Shown: one piece after another, positions 24,981 through 33,468 of the stretch | How the letters are laid out: every line of letters starts with the position of its first letter | How positions within the stretch are numbered: position 1 is the first letter of the stretch | DNA from: Bacteroidales bacterium UBA5281 | Lineage (GTDB): Bacteria; Bacteroidota; Bacteroidia; Bacteroidales; Lentimicrobiaceae | DNA length: 37,958 bases | Assembly: GCA_002410555.1 (NCBI GenBank) | Contig: DHSR01000012.1 | Coordinates: 1 to 37,958, forward strand | Direction: 5' to 3' | Translations under genes and position numbers: made by a program | Notes under the pieces: generated by a model | Database searches by the model: none | What the model was told of the DNA's origin: nothing | Seen by the model: only the letters and a program-made list of their open reading frames with translations

Positions 24981-25179
24981 GGTAAAAAATTAATCAGAAA
25001 GCTGAATTAATATTTGAATTACTGAAGTCAGAATTACCTTATCACCTTTGAACTCCCCACGGTTTTATCTTTGTAATTCACGCAGCGGCAGGTACATGCA
25101 TGGTTTCCAGTGGGTGGCTTCAAATTACCGGCCCTCAGCGGAAATACAACATTGAAACTTGTAATGCAGTACCTTGCCG

Positions 25180-26187
25180 TTACTGTTCAATAAATTCAAA
25201 CGAAAGGAGTATGGCCTGCACCTGTTTAAGCAGATCATGCTTGCGTTCACCGGGAGCAAACACATAGCCATCAAGCGTTATGACGCGGTTATTTTTAGTA
25301 TCTACGAGCGTGTAGCTGATAAAAGGTCCACCCATAAAATCCTTTTTTACTTCCCACAAGCCCCTGATTTCAGTAGCCAGATTTTTTTTCAGTCGGAGGG
25401 TACGACTCACCGGTTCCATATATTCATCGGCAATAACCATAAAGGAGCTGTCGCTGGGGCCGGGAACATACAGTTCGGTAAACTGATTGCGTACTGAAAT
25501 TATTTTCAGTGGGTTATACGCATTGGTATCGGTATATGGATAACTATAAATAAGTATGCCCTGGCTTAGCTTATTGGCTTCACGCCGGAACCATAAAAAG
25601 TTATCCTTTTCCTTTGCGAGAAAATAATCAGCGGGAATGTTCATGCTAAGGTTGAAATTTTCTTTCAATGCTTCGGCAGCCTTTAAATTAAGAGATTTCT
25701 TATATATCTGCTGCAAACGCTCAATTTCGGCATTGTCATAAAGGTTAAGAAAATCATTTTTCCGCTCCTCAAAGGCGCTTTTAAGATCGCTTAATGACTT
25801 TGCTGAAATTTTGGCAACGCTTTGGGGTGCGGCCCAGACATCGCGGCGCATTTCTACCAGAGGTTGTTTCATAGCACTATCAATGGTCAGGATAAGTACA
25901 TTCCGGTGTATTTTGAGCACCCGGCCAAATTCATCTTCTTTTACATTCACCAGCCGGTAAAGAGGCTCAGGCTGAGGCAATGCAGGCACCGGCCCATTGA
26001 AAAATGAACGCACACTATCGCCCAAAGAACTTTTCCACAAATTGTTCTCGGCCACCACCAGTAATTCGGAAGGACTGCCCGTAGAAGAAGCTTTTACCGG
26101 TTTGTCATCTTTACAAGAAGAAACAATAAACAAAAGCAGAACCGGAATTAACCAGCTCCAGAAGCGGGTGGCACGATAAATTTTCAT
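25180..26187 (-). CDS. DUF4837 family lipoprotein
   Basis: A 335-residue predicted lipoprotein from the ATG at 26187; an ATG eight codons upstream is less likely because it lengthens the region before the signal. The lipobox is VSSC with Cys25. The mature protein begins with a Ser/Gly-rich linker, then SELLVVAENNLWKSSLGDSVRSFF and KEDEFGRVLKIHRNVLILTID, which fit DUF4837, a Bacteroidota family of unknown function. Later segments include DSSFMVIADEYMEPVSRT and GLWEVKKDFMGGPFISYTLVD. It lies 58 bp downstream of the LysM transglycosylase gene on the same strand, so the two may form an envelope operon. Confidence 0.82.
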   Translation of the reverse strand: MKIYRATRFWSWLIPVLLLFIVSSCKDDKPVKASSTGSPSELLVVAENNLWKSSLGDSVRSFFNGPVPALPQPEPLYRLVNVKEDEFGRVLKIHRNVLILTIDSAMKQPLVEMRRDVWAAPQSVAKISAKSLSDLKSAFEERKNDFLNLYDNAEIERLQQIYKKSLNLKAAEALKENFNLSMNIPADYFLAKEKDNFLWFRREANKLSQGILIYSYPYTDTNAYNPLKIISVRNQFTELYVPGPSDSSFMVIADEYMEPVSRTLRLKKNLATEIRGLWEVKKDFMGGPFISYTLVDTKNNRVITLDGYVFAPGERKHDLLKQVQAILLSFEFIEQ

Positions 26188-26245
26188 ACTTATTTTTTTT
26201 ATTAAGGACATACCTGCGGATTGAAGAACAACATTTTACCGGGTC

Positions 26246-28063
26246 TTACGAATTCTGAGCTACTTTGATGCGTTGTCCCGGTTTAATTTCTTTTTCATTT
26301 TTAATATTATTGAGCCTCATTATTTCTTCAACACTTATCCCATTGTGTTGCTGGGCAATTTTCCATAAAGTATCCCCTTGTTTCACAGTATAGAAAATGA
26401 AATCCAGATCCTTCCCTTTGGCGGAGTTTGATTCACTGGCAACTGCTTCATTGGCTGGAATTGTGGTTTGAATTTTTCCCACAATCAGTTTATCACCCGG
26501 ATGAATCGTGTTACTCTTCAACTTGTTGTATGTTTTGAGTTCAGTCACCGATAGTCCGTATTTGTTTGCGATACGTCCCAATGACTCTCCATTTTTAACT
26601 TTATGATAACGATTTTCTATTTTAACGGAGGTTTTCTGAACAGGACTTTCCATTATGACAGAGTCACTTTTATGTTCATTATGCGCCAGAGTTTCTCCCT
26701 CTGGGGCTTGAACGTTTTTCGCAACAGGAGCAACCTGTGGGGTAGGCTTTTTAGCTGCAAGATTAACCTCCATCACACTTTCGGGTCGCACAATGAGACG
26801 CTGCCCAATCTGGATATTGGTGCTTTTCAAGCGGTTCCATCGCTTCAGATCATTTACTGTACACCGGTATTTCTGAGCGATTCTGCCCAGACTTTCGCCT
26901 TTTTTAACTTTATGGTATTCGGCCTGGGTTACCGTTTTCATCATGGCAAGAACCTGTTCTTTTTCAACTTCGGCCTGGGTGCGGAAAGCATATAAAGCGG
27001 CCTCATTGTTAACGAACCCGGGAATATTTTTCTTCTGCAACCTCAAAGTATAAGCATTGTCTGGTGTAGCGGGAATGATGCCACTTTTGAATGAAGGGTT
27101 TAAAAACTGCAGTTCTTCCATAGAAACATTCAGTAATTCTGAAATCTGGTAAAAAGTAAGCACGTCCCTGATAATCACGGTATCAATTTCGTAATGATGA
27201 TAAAGTGGATTAACGGGTTTTAAGTTGTGCTCAGCGGCATAAGCCATCACGTAATTTACGGCAATAAATGCAGGTACATAGCCACGGGTTTCGTTAGGCA
27301 AAAACGGCCGGATTTGCCAAAAGTCCATTTTCCCGCCCGAGCGACGTATGGCTTTATTCACATTACCCGCACCTGAATTGTACGCGGCCAGCACCAGCAA
27401 CCAGTCATTATACATTTTATATAAATCGTTCATATGCTGGCAGGCAGCAACCGTGGATTTTATTGGATCCCGGCGGTCATCCACCATGGAGGAAACATTC
27501 AGATTATAGGCTTTTCCGGTACCATACATAAACTGCCACAGTCCGGTGGCACCCATGGGTGATCGCGCAGAAGCATTGAGCGCTGATTCTACGATAGCCA
27601 GATATTTTAATTCCAGCGGCATGTTGAAACGATCCAGTTGCTCTTCAAAAAGCGGAAAATAAATCTGAGCCAATCCCATAACCCTGGCCATAAGCCCACG
27701 CTTTTTAACTGCGTACAACTCAATATAATCCTTTACATACTGATTGTAAGTCAGGGAGATTGGAGTGTTGGCATCCAGTTTCTTAAGCCGGTTATAGTAC
27801 ACTGAATCAGCATATACTGGCACAAAACCCGGAGTAAAGCCAAAAACATCCCGGAGCTGTTCGTCATTTGGACATTCGAAGCCTTCAAAATATTTAAGAT
27901 TGGCCAGGCTGTCAAGCGCAGCCACAATAAAATCATCCTTTATAAATTCATAACCCTGCCGGGCGGTATCTGGTTCAATGGCATTTTTTTGCTGGGCAAA
28001 GAGACCAGTAATGCAGCATCCGAAAATGCTGAGGAAAGTAAGAATGCGCAACTTTTTTTTCAT
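26246..28063 (-). CDS. MltD-like lytic transglycosylase with three LysM domains
   Basis: A 605-residue exported peptidoglycan enzyme from the ATG at 28063 (MKKKLRILTFL, signal peptide ending GLFAQ). Nine upstream in-frame codons are discounted. An SLT domain (about 135-290) has catalytic Glu159 in LKYLAIVESALNASARSP, followed by MGATGLWQFMYGTGKAY and AAYNSGAGNVNKAI. Three LysM repeats bind glycan: about 382-425 (YHKVKKGESLGRIAQKY), 485-528 (YHKVKNGESLGRIANKY) and 557-602 (YTVKQGDTLWKIAQQH), joined by Pro/Ser-rich linkers. Architecture and length match MltD. The product is an anhydro-muropeptide. Confidence 0.93.
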   Translation of the reverse strand: MKKKLRILTFLSIFGCCITGLFAQQKNAIEPDTARQGYEFIKDDFIVAALDSLANLKYFEGFECPNDEQLRDVFGFTPGFVPVYADSVYYNRLKKLDANTPISLTYNQYVKDYIELYAVKKRGLMARVMGLAQIYFPLFEEQLDRFNMPLELKYLAIVESALNASARSPMGATGLWQFMYGTGKAYNLNVSSMVDDRRDPIKSTVAACQHMNDLYKMYNDWLLVLAAYNSGAGNVNKAIRRSGGKMDFWQIRPFLPNETRGYVPAFIAVNYVMAYAAEHNLKPVNPLYHHYEIDTVIIRDVLTFYQISELLNVSMEELQFLNPSFKSGIIPATPDNAYTLRLQKKNIPGFVNNEAALYAFRTQAEVEKEQVLAMMKTVTQAEYHKVKKGESLGRIAQKYRCTVNDLKRWNRLKSTNIQIGQRLIVRPESVMEVNLAAKKPTPQVAPVAKNVQAPEGETLAHNEHKSDSVIMESPVQKTSVKIENRYHKVKNGESLGRIANKYGLSVTELKTYNKLKSNTIHPGDKLIVGKIQTTIPANEAVASESNSAKGKDLDFIFYTVKQGDTLWKIAQQHNGISVEEIMRLNNIKNEKEIKPGQRIKVAQNS

Positions 28064-28249
28064 GAATATGTAATGTATTAAACCCATCAAATGCTCAGGC
28101 GATACTCGAAGGTATACTAAATAAAGCTGAACGGTCTGTTTGTGGTTTGGCCATTTGCCTGATAAATGCTGTATGTGATTTGGTTTTCACGACGTTTCCC
28201 TGCCGTCGAAACGCAAAAATAACCATATTAAGATGAATATTAGTCAATT

Positions 28250-29155
28250 TTAACATTTTTTTATTTCCATAATCCCCTGGGTAAATTGAACCACACATGA
28301 AACCAGCATACGGCAGGGTTGGTTTTGCATTATTCCCGGATGCCAGGTACCCCCCTCCCCTATCCATGCGATAGCAGTCTGGTCGTGAAACGGACTCAAT
28401 CCCCGGAGCACCCTTATTTCGCTTACACTGCCATCGGTTTCAACAATAAAACTCAGGCGAACCTGTCCATTAAGATTGGCCAGCTTTAACAAGGAAGATT
28501 CGTTCAGTGTTTCGTAACCTGTTTCACTTACTGCGCCAATATATTCCGGCATTATCTCGGCAACTACCCTCAATTGCTGCTCTGCTTCAGAATAATCAAT
28601 GCTCTCCGGTTTACGCATTCCGGCATACGAAACAATCTGAGGCGGATCGGGTGGGAGCATAATAATATCCTGCAATAGGAAATCGGCAGCAGTAAGCACC
28701 GGTTTCGCATCTTCCGGATAGGCCAGGGGGTCAATTCTCTGGCTATTTGAAGCCAATTGTTGCCGGGTAAACTGATTTACCTGTTGGGTAGCAATCAGCC
28801 AGGCTGTTCCTATTGCCAGTAAGATCAATACAGATGCGGCCAGTTTAATCATGACTGGTGTCAGCTTGATCCTGAACCGGTTAAACATCTCAGCATTATT
28901 CTTTGGCCGCGTTCTTTCATTCGAACGAGTGTGAATCAGTTGGAGCCTTAGCTTTTTGCAGGCCTCATCAAAATGTACTTCTCCGGCCAGTTTTAATCCC
29001 TCGACCGCTGCTGCACACAAAGGACATACCTTTACATGCGCGGCAAGTTCCTGCTGCACCTCATCTGCCTGAAGGCCCGAATCCATTGCTTTCAGTCCTT
29101 CGTAAGTGAGGCAGCCATCCGGGCTAAAATATCTTGGATAGCTATGAGGAATCAT
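28250..29155 (-). CDS. Anti-sigma factor fused to a TonB C-terminal-like domain
   Basis: A 301-residue single-pass membrane protein. The cytoplasmic part has a zinc-finger anti-sigma pattern His40-x3-Cys44-x2-Cys47 (HVKVCPLC). A transmembrane helix follows at about 100-122, then a periplasmic part whose end (about 228-292) resembles a TonB C-terminal domain: LNGQVRLSFIVETDGSVSEIRVLRG, then TAIAWIGEGGTWHPGIMQNQPCRMLVSCVVQF. It overlaps the sigma factor gene by 4 bp, typical of sigma/anti-sigma pairs. It probably holds the sigma factor until an envelope signal is received; the TonB-like end could be the sensor or bind a receptor. Confidence 0.8.
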   Translation of the reverse strand: MIPHSYPRYFSPDGCLTYEGLKAMDSGLQADEVQQELAAHVKVCPLCAAAVEGLKLAGEVHFDEACKKLRLQLIHTRSNERTRPKNNAEMFNRFRIKLTPVMIKLAASVLILLAIGTAWLIATQQVNQFTRQQLASNSQRIDPLAYPEDAKPVLTAADFLLQDIIMLPPDPPQIVSYAGMRKPESIDYSEAEQQLRVVAEIMPEYIGAVSETGYETLNESSLLKLANLNGQVRLSFIVETDGSVSEIRVLRGLSPFHDQTAIAWIGEGGTWHPGIMQNQPCRMLVSCVVQFTQGIMEIKKC

Positions 29156-29751
29156 GGTTCAAGGTGTTTAAATTTGGTTTCAAGCAATAGTTTGAGTTTT
29201 CTTTTTCCATTTTGCAGGTGGCTTTTTACTTGTTTGATACTAAAATCAGTTTTCAGTGAAATTTCTTCATAAGTATGATTGTCAAAGTAAAAGTAGCTCA
29301 GACATTGTTGCTGTCCCGGAGTAAGTGCATTGAGCATTCCCGGTAAGGCCGATAAAAGTTCTTCCTGCTCAATATCATGATGCTGAAAAGCATTATTTTC
29401 CATAAAAGCAGTTGAAATATATTCCTCTTTTAAGGAAACCATCGTCATTTTTTTCTGTTGCCTGAGCTGTTGAAGACAATGATTGCGGCTAACAATGTAA
29501 AGCCACGATTTGAATGACTTGATTTCATGATGATGAAGCTTTTCGTACAGGCTTTCAAAAATTTCCATGGTTGCATCACAGGCCTCTTCATTGTTATGCA
29601 GGTATTTATAACAAACCCCCAGTACCAAATGAACATAGCGCCGGTAAAGCTCACCTACATAAATTTTATTCCCGCTTTTTCTGAATCTCTCTCTCAACAG
29701 CCTGTCACTCAGGTGCTCGGGATATTTATCAGGAGGCGTAACAGGATTCAT
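29152..29751 (-). CDS. RNA polymerase ECF-type sigma factor
   Basis: A 199-residue sigma-70 family factor with region 2 (about 25-95, including NNEEACDATMEIFESLYEKL and KSFKSWLYIVSRNHCLQQLRQ) and region 4 (about 140-190, ALTPGQQQCLSYFYFDNHTYEEISLKTDFSIKQVKSHLQNGKRKL), joined by a linker, with no region 3 or region 1. It is translationally coupled to the anti-sigma gene. Its targets are unknown; the divergent TonB gene is a candidate. A TAnnTTTG element lies 19 nt before its start. Confidence 0.9.
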   Translation of the reverse strand: MNPVTPPDKYPEHLSDRLLRERFRKSGNKIYVGELYRRYVHLVLGVCYKYLHNNEEACDATMEIFESLYEKLHHHEIKSFKSWLYIVSRNHCLQQLRQQKKMTMVSLKEEYISTAFMENNAFQHHDIEQEELLSALPGMLNALTPGQQQCLSYFYFDNHTYEEISLKTDFSIKQVKSHLQNGKRKLKLLLETKFKHLEP

Positions 29752-29770
29752 AGATGAATAATTATTGAAA

Positions 29771-29778
29771 CAAAAATA
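29771..29778 (-). promoter_or_regulatory. TAnnTTTG -7 element of the ECF sigma gene
   Basis: The minus strand reads TATTTTTG, 19 nt upstream of the start codon, suggesting housekeeping-sigma transcription of the sigma/anti-sigma pair. Confidence 0.45.
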
Positions 29779-29942
29779 GTGTTTCTCTTGAACGGAGAAG
29801 GATTGAACTTAGGTTAAGATGAAAAAATTGAGCGGATTTCATAATATAAATTCGATTTATTGAATTTTCTGGAAGATTAACTATGGAATTATCACAATAA
29901 TGCATCTCATAAGTAAGAAGTCACACTTTAAAACCAACAGTC

Positions 29943-30617
29943 ATGGAACTCAAAAAAAATCCCAAAGCCGACCTTGAAAAACGCCGGACAATGATGTTTC
30001 AAATCGGACTCATTGTATCCTTAGGTCTCATCCTTATGGCCTTCGAATGGAAAACACCAGATTATGGAGGAATAAAATTACCACCTCCGGCATCTTGCAA
30101 CATCCCGGAAGATATAAGCGTGATATTAACCAAACAGGAAGCTAAACCACCCAAACCGATGAATGCCACTTTAATGCGGATCACTGACAATGAAAATCAG
30201 CAGACCATTGATTTAATTATTGACGCTGGTATTGACCCCGGTGAAGTTATTCCTCCCTTTGTAGCACCTGTTATCACCGATGAGGCCCCCGAAGAAACTG
30301 ATGAACCCTTTGTAATAGTGGAAAACATGCCGGCTTTCCCTGGAGGTGATGCCGCTCTGATGCAGTATCTGCTGAGCAACACAAAATATCCACATATGGC
30401 CCGCGAAAGTGGTATTTCCGGCACAGTGTATATTACCTTTGTTGTAGAAAAAGATGGGAGTTTGTCAGATATCAGGGCTTTGCGCGAAGTTGGCGGTGGA
30501 TGTACATCTGAAGCTTTGAGGGTGGTACAAGCTATGCCCCGGTGGATTCCCGGTAAACAACGTGGAGTACCGGTAAGGGTGCGCATAAACCTGCCTGTAA
30601 AGTTTAAATTGATTTAA
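29943..30617 (+). CDS. TonB family protein (energy transducer)
   Basis: A 224-residue protein with a short cytoplasmic N-terminus, one transmembrane helix (about 18-35, MFQIGLIVSLGLILMAFEW), a Pro/Glu-rich periplasmic linker (about 65-125) and a TonB C-terminal domain (about 125-224). The latter contains NMPAFPGGDAALMQYL, SGTVYITFVVEKDGSLSDIRALREVGGG and MPRWIPGKQRGVPVRVRINLPVKF, the usual Bacteroidota TonB pattern. It transfers proton-motive energy to outer-membrane receptors with ExbB/ExbD, which are not in this window. It is divergent from the sigma/anti-sigma pair with 191 bp between starts. Confidence 0.9.
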   Translation: MELKKNPKADLEKRRTMMFQIGLIVSLGLILMAFEWKTPDYGGIKLPPPASCNIPEDISVILTKQEAKPPKPMNATLMRITDNENQQTIDLIIDAGIDPGEVIPPFVAPVITDEAPEETDEPFVIVENMPAFPGGDAALMQYLLSNTKYPHMARESGISGTVYITFVVEKDGSLSDIRALREVGGGCTSEALRVVQAMPRWIPGKQRGVPVRVRINLPVKFKLI

Positions 30618-31411
30618 TATTATTGCATCCGGAGTAGATATCGTTCCGCCGAACATCGAATGAACAAGAATTCGATAATTGTCGGGCCAATGGCGGATTA
30701 CTCTGAAGAATCGTTCAGAATAAATTTAAAGCGGGGCTGTTTCTTAATTGAAATGGCCCCAAAATTTTTATAAACCACGCGGGATTGCTTTCTCTTAGAA
30801 TGTTTTATCCGGTTTATAAAATTGTATGGTTGAGGCCACTGCGAACGAGCAAAAGAATGTCGAACCAGCCTTCGCTGCATTGCGGCAGGTAGGTCTTTGG
30901 TTTCTTATGTCCAAAACGAACCATTCGGTAGAAGCTCATAATTACCCTATTGTCATTCATCAGTGATTAAAACTTAGTGAGGCTTTGCGCCTGTCTGCAT
31001 ACGCATGCAGGCAGGCGCAAGCGGGCAGGTCTTTGTGCCTTAGTGGCAAAAAAGGAGTTTTTATACTAAGCTCATATATAATATCTTATCATTAGAAACT
31101 GATTGAAACTCTTCTTTATGGCAAAGAATCATCATTTCACTTCGTTTCTCACTGAATGACAGCCATATAATTTTTGTAGTAAGAGGGATTGAGGATGAGA
31201 GGAAAGAGCGCTTTCTCCCACCTACAATCTCCCCAAAACAGTGTAATACTCTGTCATTCAGAACGAGGCGATGAATCTTTTAAATTTATCCGGACATTAT
31301 TGATAATTAACATGTATAGTAAAAATCTTAGTTTTCCCCAATTTTGGTATACCTTATTACAACTTAAAAGAAATAATTGGCAATTTACTTCATTATGTCT
31401 AAATTAGTATC
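30618..31411. other. Non-coding stretch with dispersed repeats
   Basis: No coding region is visible in about 800 bp. A hairpin lies at 30985-31020: arms TTGCGCCTGTCTGCAT and ATGCAGGCAGGCGCAA, one G-T pair, ACGC loop. CTGAATGACAG at 31152-31162 and CTGTCATTCAG at 31251-31261 form an 11-bp inverted pair 88 bp apart, both inside sequence resembling common Bacteroidota intergenic repeats. Short frames here (for example one at 31189) translate these repeats and have no coding support. Confidence 0.6.
30985..31020. repeat. 16-bp stem hairpin repeat
   Basis: Left arm 30985-31000, loop ACGC, right arm 31005-31020, with one T-G mismatch. GC-rich in an AT-rich spacer and too far from any stop codon to be an obvious terminator, it looks like a dispersed palindromic element of the REP kind. 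Confidence 0.7.
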
Positions 31412-31419
31412 TACTTTTG
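31412..31419 (+). promoter_or_regulatory. TAnnTTTG -7 element of the mce-mmd operon
   Basis: TACTTTTG lies 17 nt before the ATG at 31437 and matches the phylum's -7 box. It places the longer frame (start 31377) upstream of transcription. Confidence 0.55.
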
Positions 31420-31436
31420 CGGCAAAATTCAATACT

Positions 31437-31847
31437 ATGAAACCTACACATATTGAACACATTGGCATCGCGGTTAAAAGTCTGGAAGAGAGCATGGCTT
31501 ATTACGAAAACGTACTTGGCCTGAAATGCTATAACATTGAGGAAGTTAAGGATCAAAAGGTAAAGACAGCTTTTTTTCAGGTTGGACAAACCAAAATTGA
31601 ATTGCTAGAAAGCACCGATCCTGAAGGACCCATCGGCAAATTCATTGAGAAGAAGGGTACTGGCGTTCATCATATTGCCTTTGCAGTAGATGATGTTCAG
31701 AAAATGTTGGATCATGCTTCTGAACAGGGGGTTCAACTGATTGACAAGACACCACGAAAAGGAGCTGAAGGTCTGGAAATTGCTTTTCTGCATCCCAAAT
31801 CAACTCAAGGTGTACTTACAGAATTTTGCCAGCATCCTAAAGTATAA
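31437..31847 (+). CDS. mce: Methylmalonyl-CoA epimerase
   Basis: A 136-residue vicinal-oxygen-chelate enzyme that interconverts (R)- and (S)-methylmalonyl-CoA. Two beta-alpha-beta-beta-beta modules are visible: HIEHIGIAVKSLEESMAYYENVLGL, and HHIAFAVDDVQKMLDHASEQGV. Expected metal ligands include His8, a residue in the QTKIELLE strand (51-58), His79 and Glu129 (LTEFCQ). The start is set at 31437, just after the promoter; 20 upstream in-frame codons precede the normal N-terminus. It leads the operon that decarboxylates (S)-methylmalonyl-CoA. Confidence 0.93.
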   Translation: MKPTHIEHIGIAVKSLEESMAYYENVLGLKCYNIEEVKDQKVKTAFFQVGQTKIELLESTDPEGPIGKFIEKKGTGVHHIAFAVDDVQKMLDHASEQGVQLIDKTPRKGAEGLEIAFLHPKSTQGVLTEFCQHPKV

Positions 31848-31903
31848 AAATCATAAAATCAATTCATCATCGGTCGTAACCACGATCAGTTAAAAATCAT
31901 CCT

Positions 31904-33463
31904 ATGTCGTTTGAAAATAAAATCAAAGAGCTACTCGAAAAGCGGGAACTGGCCAAGCTTGGGGGTGGACAGAAGAGAATTGACAATCAGCATGCCAAAG
32001 GTAAATTAACCGCACGGGAACGCATCAACCTGTTGCTCGACGAAGGCAGTTTTGAAGAATTTGACATGTTTGTGACCCATCGTTGCACCAACTTTGGCAT
32101 TGAAAAACAAGAATTTCTTTCCGATGGTGTAGTTACCGGCCATGGTACCATAGATGGCAGGGTGGTATACGTTTTCTCACAAGATTTTACAGTTTTTGGT
32201 GGTTCGCTCAGCGAAACCTATGCCAATAAAATCTGTAAGGTAATGGATCATGCTATGAAGATGGGTGCACCTGTAATCGGAATCAATGATTCGGGTGGCG
32301 CACGTATTCAGGAAGGGGTAAATAGCCTCGCCGGATATGCCGAGATTTTTCAACGCAACATTATGGCCTCAGGCGTTATTCCGCAGATTTCTGCCATTTT
32401 TGGCCCTTGTGCCGGTGGTGCAGTATATTCGCCGGCCCTCACCGACTTTATTGTGATGAGTAAAGGAATTTCCAATATGTTTGTTACCGGGCCAAAGGTT
32501 GTGAAAACCGTTACCGGTGAGATTGTTACAGAGGAAGAACTGGGTGGTGCCATGGTGCATGCTACCAAATCGGGTATCTCCCACTTTGTGGCCGAAGACG
32601 AAGCAGAAGGTATCGCATTGATAAGAAAACTGCTGAGCTACCTGCCTCAGAATAATCTGGAAGAACCGCCTTTGGCTGATTGTTCCGACCCGATTGACCG
32701 CTTGGATGATGCGCTCAATCATATCATTCCCGATAATCCAAACAAGCCATACGATGTTAAGGATGTAATCCATACCATTGTTGACTATGGTGAATTTCTG
32801 GAAATACAGCGAAATTACGCACCCAATATTGTTACCGGTTATGCCCGCTTCAACGGCATGTCGGTAGGTATTGTAGCCAACCAGCCCAGCTATCTGGCCG
32901 GAGTGCTCGATATCAATGCTTCGCGCAAAGCAGCTCGCTTTGTAAGGTTCTGTGATGCATTCAACATTCCCATTCTTACGTTGGTTGACGTACCCGGTTT
33001 CCTTCCGGGAACAGCTCAGGAATACGGCGGAATTATTATTCACGGTGCGAAACTTCTCTATGCTTATGGAGAAGCTACCGTACCCAAAATAACTATTGTA
33101 TTGCGCAAAGCCTATGGTGGAGCTTACTGTGTAATGAGTTCCAAACACCTCAGAGGAGACATCAACTATGCATGGCCTGGCGCCGAAATCGCCGTTATGG
33201 GACCAAAAGGTGCCATTGAAGTGCTCCATAGCAGGAAAATTGCTGAATTCACCGATCCTGTAAAGCGTGAAACCTTCATCCGCGAAAACGAGGAAGATTA
33301 CAAGGATCAATTTGCCAATCCATACAGAGCTGCTAAATATGGTTATATCGATGATGTAATTGAGCCACGCAACACTCGTTTCCGAATTACTCGCGCATTA
33401 CAGGCGCTGGCAACCAAAAAGGACGTTAACCCGCCCAAAAAACATTCAAACATTCCTTTATAA
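31904..33463 (+). CDS. mmdA: Methylmalonyl-CoA decarboxylase alpha / acyl-CoA carboxylase carboxyltransferase subunit
   Basis: A 519-residue biotin-dependent carboxyltransferase of the crotonase fold. It moves the carboxyl group between methylmalonyl-CoA and carrier-bound biotin. Recognised segments are AKGKLTARERINLLLDEGSFEEFD, the first oxyanion region GGARIQEGVNSLAGYAEIF, the CAGGAVYSPALTDF loop, and AQEYGGIIIHGAKLLYAYGEATVPKITIVLRKAYGGAYCVMSSK in the C-terminal half. Propionyl-CoA carboxylase beta subunits are near-identical in pattern. The adjacent OadG-like, carrier and OadB genes, and the absence of a biotin carboxylase, favour the sodium-pumping decarboxylase. Confidence 0.93.
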   Translation: MSFENKIKELLEKRELAKLGGGQKRIDNQHAKGKLTARERINLLLDEGSFEEFDMFVTHRCTNFGIEKQEFLSDGVVTGHGTIDGRVVYVFSQDFTVFGGSLSETYANKICKVMDHAMKMGAPVIGINDSGGARIQEGVNSLAGYAEIFQRNIMASGVIPQISAIFGPCAGGAVYSPALTDFIVMSKGISNMFVTGPKVVKTVTGEIVTEEELGGAMVHATKSGISHFVAEDEAEGIALIRKLLSYLPQNNLEEPPLADCSDPIDRLDDALNHIIPDNPNKPYDVKDVIHTIVDYGEFLEIQRNYAPNIVTGYARFNGMSVGIVANQPSYLAGVLDINASRKAARFVRFCDAFNIPILTLVDVPGFLPGTAQEYGGIIIHGAKLLYAYGEATVPKITIVLRKAYGGAYCVMSSKHLRGDINYAWPGAEIAVMGPKGAIEVLHSRKIAEFTDPVKRETFIRENEEDYKDQFANPYRAAKYGYIDDVIEPRNTRFRITRALQALATKKDVNPPKKHSNIPL

Positions 33464-33468
33464 TTATT

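Noticed and set aside
31189..31407. 72-residue frame before mce
   Set aside because: It translates a dispersed intergenic repeat (CHSERGDES) and runs through the mce promoter region.
32369..33310. 313-residue minus-strand frame opposite mmdA
   Set aside because: Antisense to a complete carboxyltransferase; no domain, promoter or separate context.
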